Positions 9,206-19,692 of a DNA stretch of 64,000 bases are shown here, in pieces. Position 1 is the first letter of the stretch. Each line of letters begins with the position of its first letter. The position numbers and the translations under genes were made by a program. This stretch comes from JAVVHH01 sp963848035 (GTDB lineage: Bacteria; Pseudomonadota; Alphaproteobacteria; Acetobacterales; Acetobacteraceae): contig CAWKCD010000001.1 in NCBI GenBank assembly GCA_963848035.1, positions 2,728,001 to 2,792,000 on the forward strand. Direction: 5' to 3'. The notes beneath the pieces were generated by a model. It was not told the origin of the DNA, did no database searches, and saw nothing but the letters and a program-made list of their open reading frames with translations.

Positions 9206-9508
9206 TTAGCTGTCGGAGGCGTCGACCGCTTTCGGCAGATGCTCCGCCAGCACTTGCAGCACCGCATCCGGCGTCGTGCCGGCGTGTTCGGCCCAGGCGT
9301 TGAGCTGCTCCGGCGTGAACACCGAACCCAGCTCCTCCGCCGTCACCGGCAGGTTCTCGCCGCTGCCCAGCCAGGACCGCACCTGCTCCGACAGCCCGCC
9401 TTGCTCCAACTGCGCCAGGATCACCGGCAGCGCGCCCCCGGCCGCGCCCTCCGCCAACCCCAGCATCTGCGCCAGCGGCCCGAACAGCCCGGCCAACCCC
9501 CCGCTCAC
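9206..9508 (-). CDS. YidB-like protein (DUF937 family)
   Basis: Small soluble protein, 100 aa. The glycine-rich N-terminus (MSGGLAGLFGPLAQMLGL) followed by QLEQGGLSEQVRSWLGSG, LPVTAEELGSVFTPEQLNAW and VLQVLAEHLPKAVDASD matches the YidB/DUF937 pattern of alternating glycine patches and short helices. Cellular role of the family is not established. It lies about 100 bases downstream of the peptide-binding protein gene on the same strand, so it may be a distal cistron. Confidence 0.75.
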   Translation of the reverse strand: MSGGLAGLFGPLAQMLGLAEGAAGGALPVILAQLEQGGLSEQVRSWLGSGENLPVTAEELGSVFTPEQLNAWAEHAGTTPDAVLQVLAEHLPKAVDASDS

Positions 9509-9613
9509 GACTGCGTCCGTTCAAATCGATCCACGTGCATCACCCCGGCTCCCGGCAAACTATCCGACCCATCCTGCCAGCCGATCGTACCGGCCGGCAG
9601 CGCCGGAAACTAC

Positions 9614-11117
9614 TCATTCCCGCAGACTGACCCCGATCGGCCGCGCGATCCCGTCCGGACGCGGCGCGAACCCCTCCACCTTGGCGCTCGTCCCCCAGAT
9701 CCAGGTGAAATGGAACAGCACCAGATAGGGCCGGTCCTTCATCCACGTCTCCGTCAGCTCTCGATACACCGGCGCCCGCTGCTCCGGCTCCAGCGTCTGC
9801 GCGCCCTTGATCAGCAGCGCCTCCGCCGCCGGGTTGCAGTAGCCGGTCCAGTTCGTCGAGCCCTTGCACCCCACCCAGGTCGAGACGTTGCCGTCCGGAT
9901 CCGGCCGCCCGCTCCAGATCAGCATCGAGGCCTGGTAAGCCCCCCGCTTCGTCATATCGACGCCGCCAGCGGAATCCAGCGAGACGACCTTGACGTCGAA
10001 CCCCGCCTCGGCCGCCATCGCCTGGATCATCTCGCCGATCTGCACGTTCACCGGGTCGCTGTTGGTGAGGAAGTCGATCGCCACCCGCGTCTGCCCCGCC
10101 TCCTTCAGCAGCCGCTTCGCCCCTTCCAGATCCCGCGGCGGCACCGCCCGCGCCGGGTCCCAATACCGGCTGCCCGGCGCCTCCGTCTGGTTGCTGGGCA
10201 CGAACTTGCCGTCGAACACCACCTGGTTGATCGCCTCGCGGTCGATCGACTTCTCGAACGCCTCGCGCACCCGGCTGTCGCGCCCGAACGGCGTGTCCGC
10301 CCCCGGCCCGTTGCCGACGTTCAGCGCCACTGGCTGGAACCCGATCGAAGGCCGCGTCACAACGCGCAGCTTCGGATCCTTCTGCACCTGCTGCGATGTC
10401 CGACGGCGCCAGCTTGTCGACCACGTCGAGCGCGCCGGCCTGCAGGTTCACCCGCCGCACCGTCGAGTCCGGCACCGTCCGGAACAGGATCCGGTCCAGC
10501 TTCACCGCCCCTGCGTTCCAGTAGCCGGGGAACCGCTCCAGCAGGATGTGGTCCTGCGCCACCCGTTCCTTGAACGCGAACGGCCCGGCGCACACCGGAT
10601 GCGCCGCGATCTCGTCCGATCCCTTGGCCAGGACACGCGGCGACATCGGCGTCCCCGGCCGGCTCGCCAGCAGCGACAGCAGCGGCGCATACGGCGCCTT
10701 GAGCCGGATTCGCAACGTATGCGCGTCCACCACGTCCTCGCCGGTGATCGCCGACATCTCCGTCTTGCGCTGGCTTTCCGGCGCCGTCCGGTACCGCTCC
10801 ATGTTCAGCCGCATCGCCTCCGCGGTGAACGGCTCGCCATCCTGGAACTGCACGTTCTCGCGCAGATGCACCGTCAGCGAGAGCTTGTCCTCCGACCACT
10901 CCCACGCCGTCGCCAACTCGGGGACGAAGCTCAGATCCGGCCCGATGTTGAGCAGCGAGTCGCACATCGCATTGAAAACGATACGATTAGTGTAGCTGGT
11001 CTCCCGCGCGGGATCGAGCACGTCGGGGTCGAACTCCAATCCGAAGCGCAGCGTGCCCGCGGCGTGGGCAGTGCCCGAGGCGAGCAGGAGCGCGAGTGCC
11101 GCATGGGCAAGTTTCAT
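9614..11117 (-). CDS. Peptide ABC transporter substrate-binding protein, SBP_bac_5 family (single frameshift near 10387)
   Basis: Extracytoplasmic solute-binding protein family 5 (DppA/OppA-like), about 500 aa when corrected. ATG 11117 has GGGG nine bases upstream and gives a signal peptide (MKLAHAALALLLASGTAHAA). Family segments are LRFGLEFDPDVLDPA, FVPELATAWEWSEDKLSL and HLRENVQFQDGEPFTAEA. After DKLAPSDIAA the frame is lost and resumes in the next frame as QKDPKLRVVTRPSIGFQP, then DSRVREAFEKSIDREAIN, to the stop at 9614. One extra base in the CC at 10387-10388 accounts for it, and the total length is 3n+1. No permease or ATPase adjoins, so it is an orphan binding protein; the divergent acylase starts 89 bases away. 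Confidence 0.85.
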
Positions 11118-11206
11118 GACCGACATCCCCAACCGTTTCGTTCCGTCGCGATGCAGGCGGCATGCCAGCCCTACCCACAGCGCCCGTCCGGGGACAGGAT
11201 AGCCAC

Positions 11207-13473
11207 ATGACCACGACACGCACCATCACCATGCCTGGCCTCCAGGCGCCCGTGACCGTCACCACCGACCGCTGGGGCATCCCGCACATCCGCGCCGCCG
11301 GGCTGCACGACCTGTTCTTCGCCCAGGGCTTCACCGCGGCGCGCGACCGGCTCTGGCAGATCGATCTCTGGCGCAAACGCGGCCTCGGCCGCCTCGCCGC
11401 CTCGTTCGGGCCCGGCTTCCTCGCGCAAGACCAGGCGTCCCGCCTGTTTCTCTACCGCGGCGACATGGCAGCCGAATGGGCCGCCTACGCGCCCGATGCC
11501 CAGGCGATCTGCACCGCCTTCGCCGAGGGGATCAACGCCTTCATCGCCCTGGCCGAGCAGGACCCCGCTTGTCTGCCGCCCGAATTCGCCCTCACCGACA
11601 CCAAGCCCGAACGCTGGGACCCGGCGGACGTCGTCCGTATCCGCACCCACGGCCTCGTCCGCAACGCGGCCTCCGAACTCCTGCGCACCATCGTCACCGA
11701 GCGCGGCGCCGATGACACGTTCCGAAAGCGCCCCGACCCTGCCGTCCCCGCCGAAGCTGCGCCGGACCTGCACGGCCTCGCCCCCGCAGCGTTGCGCGTC
11801 TACCAGCTCGCCACCGCTCCGGTCTCCTTCGCCCCGGACCGTCTGCGCGCGACGCTCGACCAGGCCGATCGCTGGGCCGATGTCTCGGACTCCGGCGAGG
11901 TGATCGAGCTGGAGGGCTCCAACAACTGGGCCGTCTCGCCCGCACGCACCGTCACCGGCCGTCCGATCCTCGCCAGCGACCCGCACCGGGCGCACGCCAT
12001 CCCGTCGCTTCGATCGCTCATTCATCTGACGATGCCGGGCTGGGACGCGATCGGCTACGGCGAGTCGTCCTCGCCGGGAATCTGCATGGGTCATAACGGC
12101 GCCGCCGCCTGGGGCCTGACCATCTGCCCCACCGACCAGGAGGACGTCTACTTCTACCAGACCGACGGCGACAAATATCGATACGAGAACGACTGGGAAC
12201 CGATGACCCGGCGCGTCGAGATGTTCGAGGTCCGCGGCGCTCCGCCCCAAACCCGCACGCTCCGCTTCACCCGCCACGGCCCCGTCCTCGCCACAAACGC
12301 CACCACCGCGATCGCCCTGCGCAGCGTCTGGTCGCTGCCCGGCACCGCCGGCTACATGGCCAGCCTATCGGGCATGCGCGCCCGCTCGCTGCCCGAGTTC
12401 CGCGCCGCCATGGACCGCTGGGGCGCGCCCACCTGCAACCAGGTCTACGCCGACACCACCGGCGCCATCGCCCGCCTCACCTGCGGCTTCGTCCCGCGCC
12501 GGCGCTGGACCGGCCTGCTGCCCGTCCCCGGCGACGGCACCCACGAGTGGGACGGCGTCCGCCGCTCCGGCGAGATGCCCTCCGAAGCCGACCCGGCCAC
12601 CGGCTTCGTCTACAGCGCCAACGAGAACAACCTCCCCGCGGACTGGGATCACGCGGCCGCCCCCGTCGGCTTCGAATGGGCCGACCCCTACCGCGCCGAC
12701 CGCATCCGCGCCGTCCTCGCCGCCGACGCCGCCCACACGCTCGCCGCCTCCCAAGCCCTGCAGACGGATGTGTTCTCCGCCCCGGCTTTGCGCCTCGCCG
12801 CCATGGCGCCCGACGCGTCCTTCCGACAATTGGAACGGCCATCTCGACGTCGACAGCCCCGAAGCCGCCCTCTGCGAGACCTGGTGGGCCCGCCATCTCA
12901 AGCCCGCGCTCCTCGCAATCCTGGCGCCCGACGACCTCGCCCGCCGCCGGATGCTGCCCGGCGACACCGCCGCCCTGCTCGATGCGCTCGACCGTCCCGG
13001 CCCCGCTTTCGGCCCCGACCCGGCAAGCGCCCGCGACCGCCTGCTGCGCGACACCCTCGCCGCCGCCCGCGCCGAGTGCGCCGAACGCATGGGCGCCGAT
13101 CCCTCCGCTTGGCGCTGGGGCGCGCTGCACCACGCCTACTTCAGCCCACGCGCTGACCCGCGCCGCCGGACACACCGAGTGGGACGCCGGCCCCGTCCCG
13201 ATCGGCGGCAGCGCCGCGACCCCCATGGCCGCCGGCTACCGCCCGTCCGATTTCCGCCTGCTCGCCGGCGCCTCCGTCCGCATGGTCGTCGACGTCGGCG
13301 ACTGGGACCGCAGCGTCTGCATCAACGCCCCCGGCCAATCCGGCGACCCGAACTCCCCCCACTACGCCGACCTGCTCGGCCCGTGGTCACAGGGCGACTA
13401 CATCCCCATGCTCTACACCCAAGCCGCGATCGAGGCAGCCGCCGAGGACGTCCTCACCTTGCGACCCGGTTAG
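11207..13473 (+). CDS. Penicillin acylase family protein (two frameshifts)
   Basis: N-terminal nucleophile amidase of the penicillin G/aculeacin/AHL acylase family, about 754 aa corrected. Alpha-chain features: TDRWGIPHIRAAGLHDLFFA and GFTAARDRLWQIDLWRKRG. The self-cleavage site with the beta-chain N-terminal Ser is EGSNNWAVSPARTVTG, followed by LASDPHRAHAIPSL. Two shifts interrupt the last quarter: an extra C at about 12823-12824 (restored reading ASFDNWNGHLDVDSPEAAL) and an extra C in CCC at 13145-13147 (restored HHAYFSHALTRAAGHTEWD). Length is 3n+2, as expected for two extra bases. There is no obvious signal peptide, so localisation is uncertain. Start ATG 11207 has AGGA about 8 bases upstream. 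It shares its upstream region with the divergent peptide-binding protein; an amide or lactam substrate is plausible. Confidence 0.87.
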
Positions 13474-16400
13474 TGCTGGATGGCAGTCCCTTCGATCGGT
13501 GCCGCATGATGCTGAACCAGCTTCCGGTTGCCGGCCAGGCGCCGGATCAGCACATAGAACACCGGCGTCAGGAACAGCCCGAACGCCGTCACGCCGATCA
13601 TCCCGGAGAACACCGCCACACCCATTGCGTGCCGCATCTCCGCCCCCGCGCCCGTCGACGTCACCAGCGGCACCACGCCCATGATGAACGCCATCGACGT
13701 CATCAGGATCGGCCGCAGCCGCAGCCGGCTCGCCTCGATCGCCGCCTGGATCACCGACCGTCCCTGGCCCTCCAGCTCGCGCGCGAATTCCACGATCAGG
13801 ATCGCGTTCTTCGCCGACAGCCCCACCAGCACGATCAACCCGATCTGCGTGAAGATGTTGTTGTCACCCTTGGTCAGCCAAACCCCGATCATCGCCGCCA
13901 TCAACGCCATCGGCACGATCATGATGATCGCGATCGGCAACGTCAGGCTCTCGGTACTGCGCCGCCAGCACCAGGAACACGAGCAACAGCGCCAGCGGGA
14001 AGATCAGAACGCCCGAATTGCCGGCCAGGATCTGCTGCTGCGTGAGATCGGTCCACTCATAGCTGAACCCCTTCGGCAACGTCGCGGCCGCAATCCGCGC
14101 CACCGCCGCCTGCGCCTGCCCCGATGAGTAGCCCGGCGCCGCCGCGCCGTTCACATCGGCCGCCAGGAACCCGTTGTAGCGCATCGCCCGCTCCGGCCCC
14201 GAGCTGTTCTGCACGTGCAGCACCGCCGACAGCGGCACCATCTGGCCCGAGGCCGACCGCACCTTCAGCCGGCCAATGTCGTCCGCATGCGCGCGGAATT
14301 GCGCGTCCGCCTGCACCCGCACCGAATACGTCCGTCCGAACACGTTGAAGTCGTTCACATACAGCGAGCCGAGATAGATCTGCAGCGTATTGAACACGTC
14401 GGTCACGGAAACCCCGAGCTGCCGCGCCCGCACCCGGTCGATGTCGACATAGAGCTGCGGTACGTTCGCCTGATAGCCGCTGAACAGGCCGGCCAGTTCC
14501 GGCGCACCCCGCGCTGCGGCGAGGAAGGTCTTGGTGACGTCCGCCAATGCCACGTAGCCCTGGCCCGACCGGTCCTCGATCTCGAGCTTGAACCCGCCGA
14601 TCGTCCCCAAGCCCTGCACCGGCGGCGGCGGGAACACCGCGATGAACGCATCCTGGATGCTCGCGAGCGAACCATTCAGCTTGCCCGCGATCGCAAACCC
14701 GCCGAGATCCGGCGTCGTCCGCTCCTCGAACGGCTTGAGCGACACGAAGGTGATGCCCGCGTTCGAGCTGTTGGTGAACCCGTTGATCGACAGCCCCGGG
14801 AACGACACCGCGCTCTGCGCGCCGGGCGTCGACAGCGCGATCTGGTCCATCCGCCGCACCACCGACTCCGTCCGGTCCAGGCTCGCCGCATCCGGCAACT
14901 GCGCGAACCCCACGAGATACTGCTTGTCCTGCAGCGGCACGAACCCGCCCGGCACCGCCTGGAACAGCACCACCGTCAGCGCGACCAGCCCGCCATAGAC
15001 CAGCATGATCACGCCCTTGCGCCGCACGGCCCGGCCGACCCCGCCGCCATAGACGTTCGCACCCCGCGTGAACCCCCGGTTGAACAGCCGGAAGAACCAC
15101 CCGAGCAGCCCGTCCAGCACCCGCGTCAGCCGATCCTTCTTGGCGCCATGCCCCTGCAGCAGCAGCGCCGCCAGCGCCGGCGACAGCGTCAGCGAGTTGA
15201 TCGCCGAGATCACCGTCGAGATCGCGATCGTTAGCGCGAACTGCCGATAGAACTGCCCCGTCAGACCGGAAATGAACGCCAGCGGCACGAACACCGCCAC
15301 CAGCACCAGCGCGATCGCCACGATCGGCCCCGACACCTCCGTCATCGCCTGATAGGTGGCCGCCTTCGGCGACAGCCCCGCCTCGATGTTCCGCTCCACG
15401 TTCTCGACCACCACGATGGCATCGTCCACCACGATGCCGATCGCCAGCACCAGCCCGAACAGGCTCAGCGCGTTCACCGAGAACCCGAACAGATGCATCA
15501 CCGCGAACGAGCCGACGATCGACACCGGCACTGCCACCAGCGGAATGATCGACGCCCGCCACGTCTGCAGGAACACCACCACCACGATCACGACCAGCAC
15601 AACCGCCTCGAGCAGCGTGTGCACCACCGCCTCGATCGAGGCCCGCACGAACTGCGTCGTGTCGTAGACCACTCGGTAGTCCACGCCCTCCGGCATGGTC
15701 TGCTTGATCTCCTCCATCGTCCGCCGCACCGCGTCAGAGATCTGGATCGCGTTCGAGCCCGGCGACTGGAACACCGGAACCGCCACCGCATCCTTCCCGT
15801 CCAGCAGCGCCCGCAACGAATAATCCGCCGCGCCCAACTGGATCCGCGCCACGTCGCGCAGCCGCGTCACCGCGCCATCCGCATTGGTGTGCACCACGAT
15901 GTCGCCGAACGCCTCCGGCGTCGTCAGCCGCCCCTGCGCATTCACCGAGAGCTGGACATCCACCCCCGGGATGCTCGGCGACGCACCGATCACGCCGGCG
16001 GCCGCCTGCACGTTCTGCGCGCGGATCTCGGTGACCACGTCCGACGCCGACAGGTTGCGCTCGGCCATCTTGTCCGGATCGAGCCAGATCCGCATCGCAT
16101 AGTCGCCCGAGCCGAACAGCTGCACGTCGCCCACGCCGTCCAGCCGCGCCAGCCGGTCCTTCACGTTCAGCACGGCGTAGTTGCGCAGGTAGGTCGGGTC
16201 GTAGCGCCCGTCCGGCGAGATGATGTGCACGACCATCATCAGGTCCGGCGAACTCTTCACCGTCGTCACGCCCAGCGACTGCACCACGTCCGGCAGCCGC
16301 GGCGTCGCCTGCGCCACCCGGTTCTGCACCAGCTGCTGCGCCTTGTCCGGATCGGTCCCCAGCCGGAACGTCACCGTCAGCGTCATCAGCCCGTCCGTGG

Positions 16401-16653
16401 TCGCCTGGCTCGCCATGTACAGCATGCCCTCGACGCCGTTGATCTGCTCCTCGATCGGCGTCGCCACCGTCTCCGCGATCACCCGCGGGTTCGCGCCCGG
16501 ATAGGTCGCGCGTACCACGACCTGCGGCGGCACCACCTCCGGATACTCCGAGATCGGCAGCGACAGCATCGCCAGCAGCCCGGCCACGAACATCAGCACG
16601 GACAGCACGCCCGCGAAGATCGGCCGGTCGATGAAGAAACGAGAGATGTTCAT
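13470..16653 (-). CDS. HAE-1 family RND efflux transporter, inner-membrane pump (single frameshift near 13953)
   Basis: AcrB/MexB-type proton-driven multidrug pump, about 1060 aa corrected. N-terminus MNISRFFIDRPIFAGVLSV is canonical. The paired Asp residues of the proton relay are in GIVVDDAIVVVENVERN, and the relay Lys is in VGLSAKNAILIVEFA. The long frame ends as non-homologous residues after LLVFLVLAAQY; deleting one G of the GG at 13953-13954 gives AAQYESLTLPIAIIMIVPMA and continues normally to the stop at 13470. Length is 3n+1. The adaptor gene ends 13 bases upstream, so they form an operon; no TolC-type channel is nearby. Its stop overlaps the stop of the convergent acylase. Confidence 0.92.
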
Positions 16654-16666
16654 GGCGTCCGCCGTA

Positions 16667-17905
16667 TCAGTTCTTGGCTAAAGTCGTGGGCTCGGCCATC
16701 GGCGCCACTGTCGGCGCGACCACCGCGCCCGGCCGCACCCGCTGCAGCCCGTTGACCACTACCCGCTCGCCGCCCTCGAGCCCGGCGGTCACGATCCGCA
16801 AGCCTCCGGCCATGCCCCCGAGCTGCACCGGCCGCACCGACGCCTTGTCGTCCGCGCCGACCACCATCACGAACCGCCGGTCCTGGTCGGTCCCGATCGC
16901 CCGCTCGCTGATCGCGATCACGTTCTTCGTCTTCGGCTGGCCCAGCTCGATCCGCGCGAATTGCCCGGGGATCAGCGCGCCGTCGTGATTGTCGAACACT
17001 GCCCGCAGCCGAACGGTGCCGCTCTTGGTGTCCACCACGTTGTCCACGAACTGCAGCCGGCCCTTGATCCCGGCATGCTCGCTCGCGAGCGTCCCGAGCG
17101 TCACCGGGATCGCCTCGATCCCGCTGCCCTTCGGCAGATCGGCCAGCGCCCGCTCCACCGTCAGCTCGTCCGCCTCGAAACTCGCGTAGACCGGATCGAC
17201 CGAGACCAGCGTGGTCAGCACCGGCGCGGTCGGACCCGCCGGCACCAGGTTGCCCTGCGTCACCTCGATCCGCCCGACCCGGCCATCGATCGGCGCCCGC
17301 ACCTGCGTCCAGCCCAGATTCAGCCGCGCCACCGCCAACTGCGCCTGCGCGCTGCGGATACCAGCCTCGGCCGCCGCGAGCGTGTTCACCCGCGCGTCGA
17401 GGTCGCTCTGCGGGATCGCCGAACCCACCAGCCGCGCGCCCCGCGCTTGCTCCTTGGCCGCCAGCATCTGCTGTGCCTGCGCGGTCGCCAGCAGCGCCTC
17501 GGTCCGCTGCACTTCGGCCCCGTAGGGTGCCGGGTCGACCGTGAACAGCACGTCGCCCTTGTGCACCAGCGACCCCTCGCGGAAATGCACGTCCACGATC
17601 GAGCCTGCCACACGCGGCCGCAGCTCCACCCGGTCCACCGCCTCGACCCGCCCGGAGAACTCCGTCCACAACGTCACGTCCTGCCGCTCGGCCACCGCGA
17701 CCGAGACCGGCATCGCCGGCGGGGCCGCCGCGGCCTGCGGCGCCGCCGGGTGGGATCCCAGCGCCGGCAGCTTCCCGCTCACGAACCCGGCCGTTCCCAG
17801 CCCCACCAGCAGCGCCGCCATCGACACCGCGCCCACCAGCCCCCACCGGCGCGGCGGACGGACCATGAAGGCAGTCTCGGGTTGGATCTCTACAGTCTGT
17901 GACAT
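16667..17905 (-). CDS. RND efflux periplasmic adaptor subunit (HlyD/AcrA family)
   Basis: Membrane-fusion protein linking the pump to an outer-membrane channel, 412 aa. An N-terminal anchor (WGLVGAVSMAALLVGLGTAG) is followed by the biotinyl-lipoyl half-motif SGRVEAVDRVELRPRVAGSI and its partner WTQVRAPIDGRVGRIEVTQG on either side of a helical hairpin; the beta-barrel and membrane-proximal domains end with GLEGGERVVVNGLQRVRPG. No lipobox is seen. Located 13 bases upstream of the pump gene and 12 bases downstream of the alpha/beta-hydrolase-like gene, so all three are probably one transcript divergent from the LysR gene at 18766. Confidence 0.92.
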   Translation of the reverse strand: MSQTVEIQPETAFMVRPPRRWGLVGAVSMAALLVGLGTAGFVSGKLPALGSHPAAPQAAAAPPAMPVSVAVAERQDVTLWTEFSGRVEAVDRVELRPRVAGSIVDVHFREGSLVHKGDVLFTVDPAPYGAEVQRTEALLATAQAQQMLAAKEQARGARLVGSAIPQSDLDARVNTLAAAEAGIRSAQAQLAVARLNLGWTQVRAPIDGRVGRIEVTQGNLVPAGPTAPVLTTLVSVDPVYASFEADELTVERALADLPKGSGIEAIPVTLGTLASEHAGIKGRLQFVDNVVDTKSGTVRLRAVFDNHDGALIPGQFARIELGQPKTKNVIAISERAIGTDQDRRFVMVVGADDKASVRPVQLGGMAGGLRIVTAGLEGGERVVVNGLQRVRPGAVVAPTVAPMAEPTTLAKN

Positions 17906-17917
17906 CGGTTGTTTACC

Positions 17918-18700
17918 TCAGCAATGAACAGCGCAACGCTGGTAAAAATCATGGGCGGCTCGCCGCAGCGTTCCCGCCCAGGCCGCATCCGCCGCCGGCG
18001 CGAGGAGCGCATCCGGCCAGGCCTCACCCTCGGTGATGCGGCACTCCACGACGTCGACCCCGCTCGCGCGCAGCCGCCGCCCATACTCCGCCGTCTCGTC
18101 CGCCAATGGATCGTGCGGCCCGGTGACCAGAAGGGCAGGGGGCAGCCCCGCCAGCCGCGTCGCGAGCGCCGGCGCCGCATACGGATGGTTGATCGTCTCC
18201 GCCGAGCGCAGGTAGTCGCGCCACCCCATCGCCCACTTGCAGCCGGCCATCCCCGCCTCGGCATCGCGCGCCGAACAGGTTCCCAACCGCGGGTCCAGCA
18301 TCGGCGACAACAGGATCTGCCCTGCCAGCTTCGGCCCCAGCCGGTCCCGGCACATCAGCGCCAAGCCGGCCGCCATGTTGCCGCCCGCCTCCTCGCCCGC
18401 CACGAACAGCGGCACCCGCTGCCTCTTCCCGGCGAGCGCGGCCAGCGCGACGTATACCGCCTCGATCGCATCCGGGAACGGATGCGCCGCGCCGCAGGGA
18501 TAATCCACCGAATGGACCGTCGCCCCCGCCGCAGCCAGCGTGCCCGCCACCGCCGCCCCGCCCTCGAGTGAGCCGCCGAACGCGCCGCCATGCAGATGCA
18601 GCACCAGCGACGGCCCGGCGCCCTCATGCACCCGCGCCGCCATCCCGCATCCGCCGGTTTGCTGCTTTACCATGGTCCGCAACATGGATCCGCTACGCAC
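17918..18700 (-). CDS. Alpha/beta-hydrolase-fold protein lacking the catalytic Ser and His
   Basis: Up to 260 aa, resembling the Abhydrolase_3 (hormone-sensitive-lipase/acetyl-hydrolase) family: the oxyanion motif is LVLHLHGGAFGGS, followed by VHSVDYPCGAAHPFPDA and LLVTGPHDPLADETAEYGRR with the usual Asp. The nucleophile elbow, normally GDSAGG, reads GEEAGG here, and the region where the family has GxxHGF reads ITEGEAWPDAL with no His. As written the protein cannot use the standard triad. Start is uncertain: ATG 18700, ATG 18673 or ATG 18643; the last has GGCGGA about 7 bases upstream and gives 241 aa. First gene of the efflux operon. Possibly a sensor, a binding protein or a relic. Confidence 0.7.
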   Translation of the reverse strand: MRSGSMLRTMVKQQTGGCGMAARVHEGAGPSLVLHLHGGAFGGSLEGGAAVAGTLAAAGATVHSVDYPCGAAHPFPDAIEAVYVALAALAGKRQRVPLFVAGEEAGGNMAAGLALMCRDRLGPKLAGQILLSPMLDPRLGTCSARDAEAGMAGCKWAMGWRDYLRSAETINHPYAAPALATRLAGLPPALLVTGPHDPLADETAEYGRRLRASGVDVVECRITEGEAWPDALLAPAADAAWAGTLRRAAHDFYQRCAVHC

Positions 18701-18730
18701 GGCAATAAAGCGCCCTCTTACGCCATCACT

Positions 18731-18748
18731 GTTTACACCGGTGAATAA
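18731..18748. promoter_or_regulatory. Putative operator between divergent LysR and efflux operons
   Basis: GTTTACACCGGTGAATAA is an AT-flanked palindrome centred on ACCGGT, located 18-35 bases before the LysR gene ATG at 18766 and about 30 bases or more before the efflux operon. Position between a LysR gene and its divergent operon is where such regulators bind (T-N11-A type sites). Binding is an inference. Confidence 0.4.
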
Positions 18749-18765
18749 TCGGTCCTAATCCTCCC

Positions 18766-19692
18766 ATGGACCAGCTCGCCGCTCTGCGCGCCTTCACCCG
18801 GATCGTCGAAACCGGCAGCTTCAGCCGCGCCTCCGAAACTCTCGGCGTGCCCCGCGCCACCGTCACCAAGCTCGTTCAATCCCTCGAAGCCCACCTGCGT
18901 ACCGCCCTGCTGAACCGATCCACCCGCCGAGTCGCCGTCACCTCCGACGGCGCCGCCTATTACGAGCGGGCGATCCGCCTCCTCGCCGACCTCGACGAAC
19001 TCGACGGCAGCCTCGCCACCTCCCAGACCCGCCCCAGCGGCCGCCTGCGGATCGACGTCCCGCCCTCCTTCGCCCACGACATCATCATCCCCGCCCTCGG
19101 CGATTTCTTCGACCGCTACCCGGACATCCAACTCGACATCGGCGCCTCCGACCGCCCGGTCGACCTCGTCGCGGAGAACGTCGACTGCGTCGTCCGCGGC
19201 GGCACGATCAGCGACACCAACTTGATCGCCCGCAAGATCGCCAGCCTCGAACTGTTCGTCTGCGCCGCGCCCGCCTATCTCGCGCGTCACGGCGCGCCCG
19301 CCCACCCGGACGACCTCGCCGGGCATCGTCGGCTCGCCTTCGCCAGCGCCGTCTCCGGCCGCGTCTACCCGTTCGAACTGGAACGGGACGGCGAGCGGGC
19401 GAGCGCCGCCGGGCCCTGGCAGATGACGGTCAACGAGGTTGAGAGCCTCGTCATCGCCGCCGTCGCCGGGCTCGGCATCGCCCAACTGCCTGCCTTCCTG
19501 GCCCGGCGCTATCTCGAGGACGGCCGGCTCGCCCGGGTGTTGCCCGAGTGGCGCAGCGAGCCGGTGCCGATCTACATCGTCTACCCGCCCAACCGGCACC
19601 TCAGCCGCAAACTGCGCGTCTTCGTCGACTGGGCCGTCACCCTCTTCGCGTCGGCGCTTCCCGCCCCGATCAGCCCAGCACGAAGTGGATGA
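18766..19692 (+). CDS. LysR-family transcriptional regulator
   Basis: 308 aa. N-terminal HTH: MDQLAALRAFTRIVETGSFS then RASETLGVPRATVTKLVQSL; substrate-binding domain from about residue 90, starting GRLRIDVPPSFAHDIIIPAL. The sequence is of the AaeR/PecT/QseD-like group that regulates neighbouring transport genes. Divergent from the alpha/beta-hydrolase/RND operon with 65 bases between, and a palindrome at 18731-18748, so control of the efflux operon is the natural reading. Its 3' end overlaps the convergent YeiH gene by 23 bases. Confidence 0.9.
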   Translation: MDQLAALRAFTRIVETGSFSRASETLGVPRATVTKLVQSLEAHLRTALLNRSTRRVAVTSDGAAYYERAIRLLADLDELDGSLATSQTRPSGRLRIDVPPSFAHDIIIPALGDFFDRYPDIQLDIGASDRPVDLVAENVDCVVRGGTISDTNLIARKIASLELFVCAAPAYLARHGAPAHPDDLAGHRRLAFASAVSGRVYPFELERDGERASAAGPWQMTVNEVESLVIAAVAGLGIAQLPAFLARRYLEDGRLARVLPEWRSEPVPIYIVYPPNRHLSRKLRVFVDWAVTLFASALPAPISPARSG

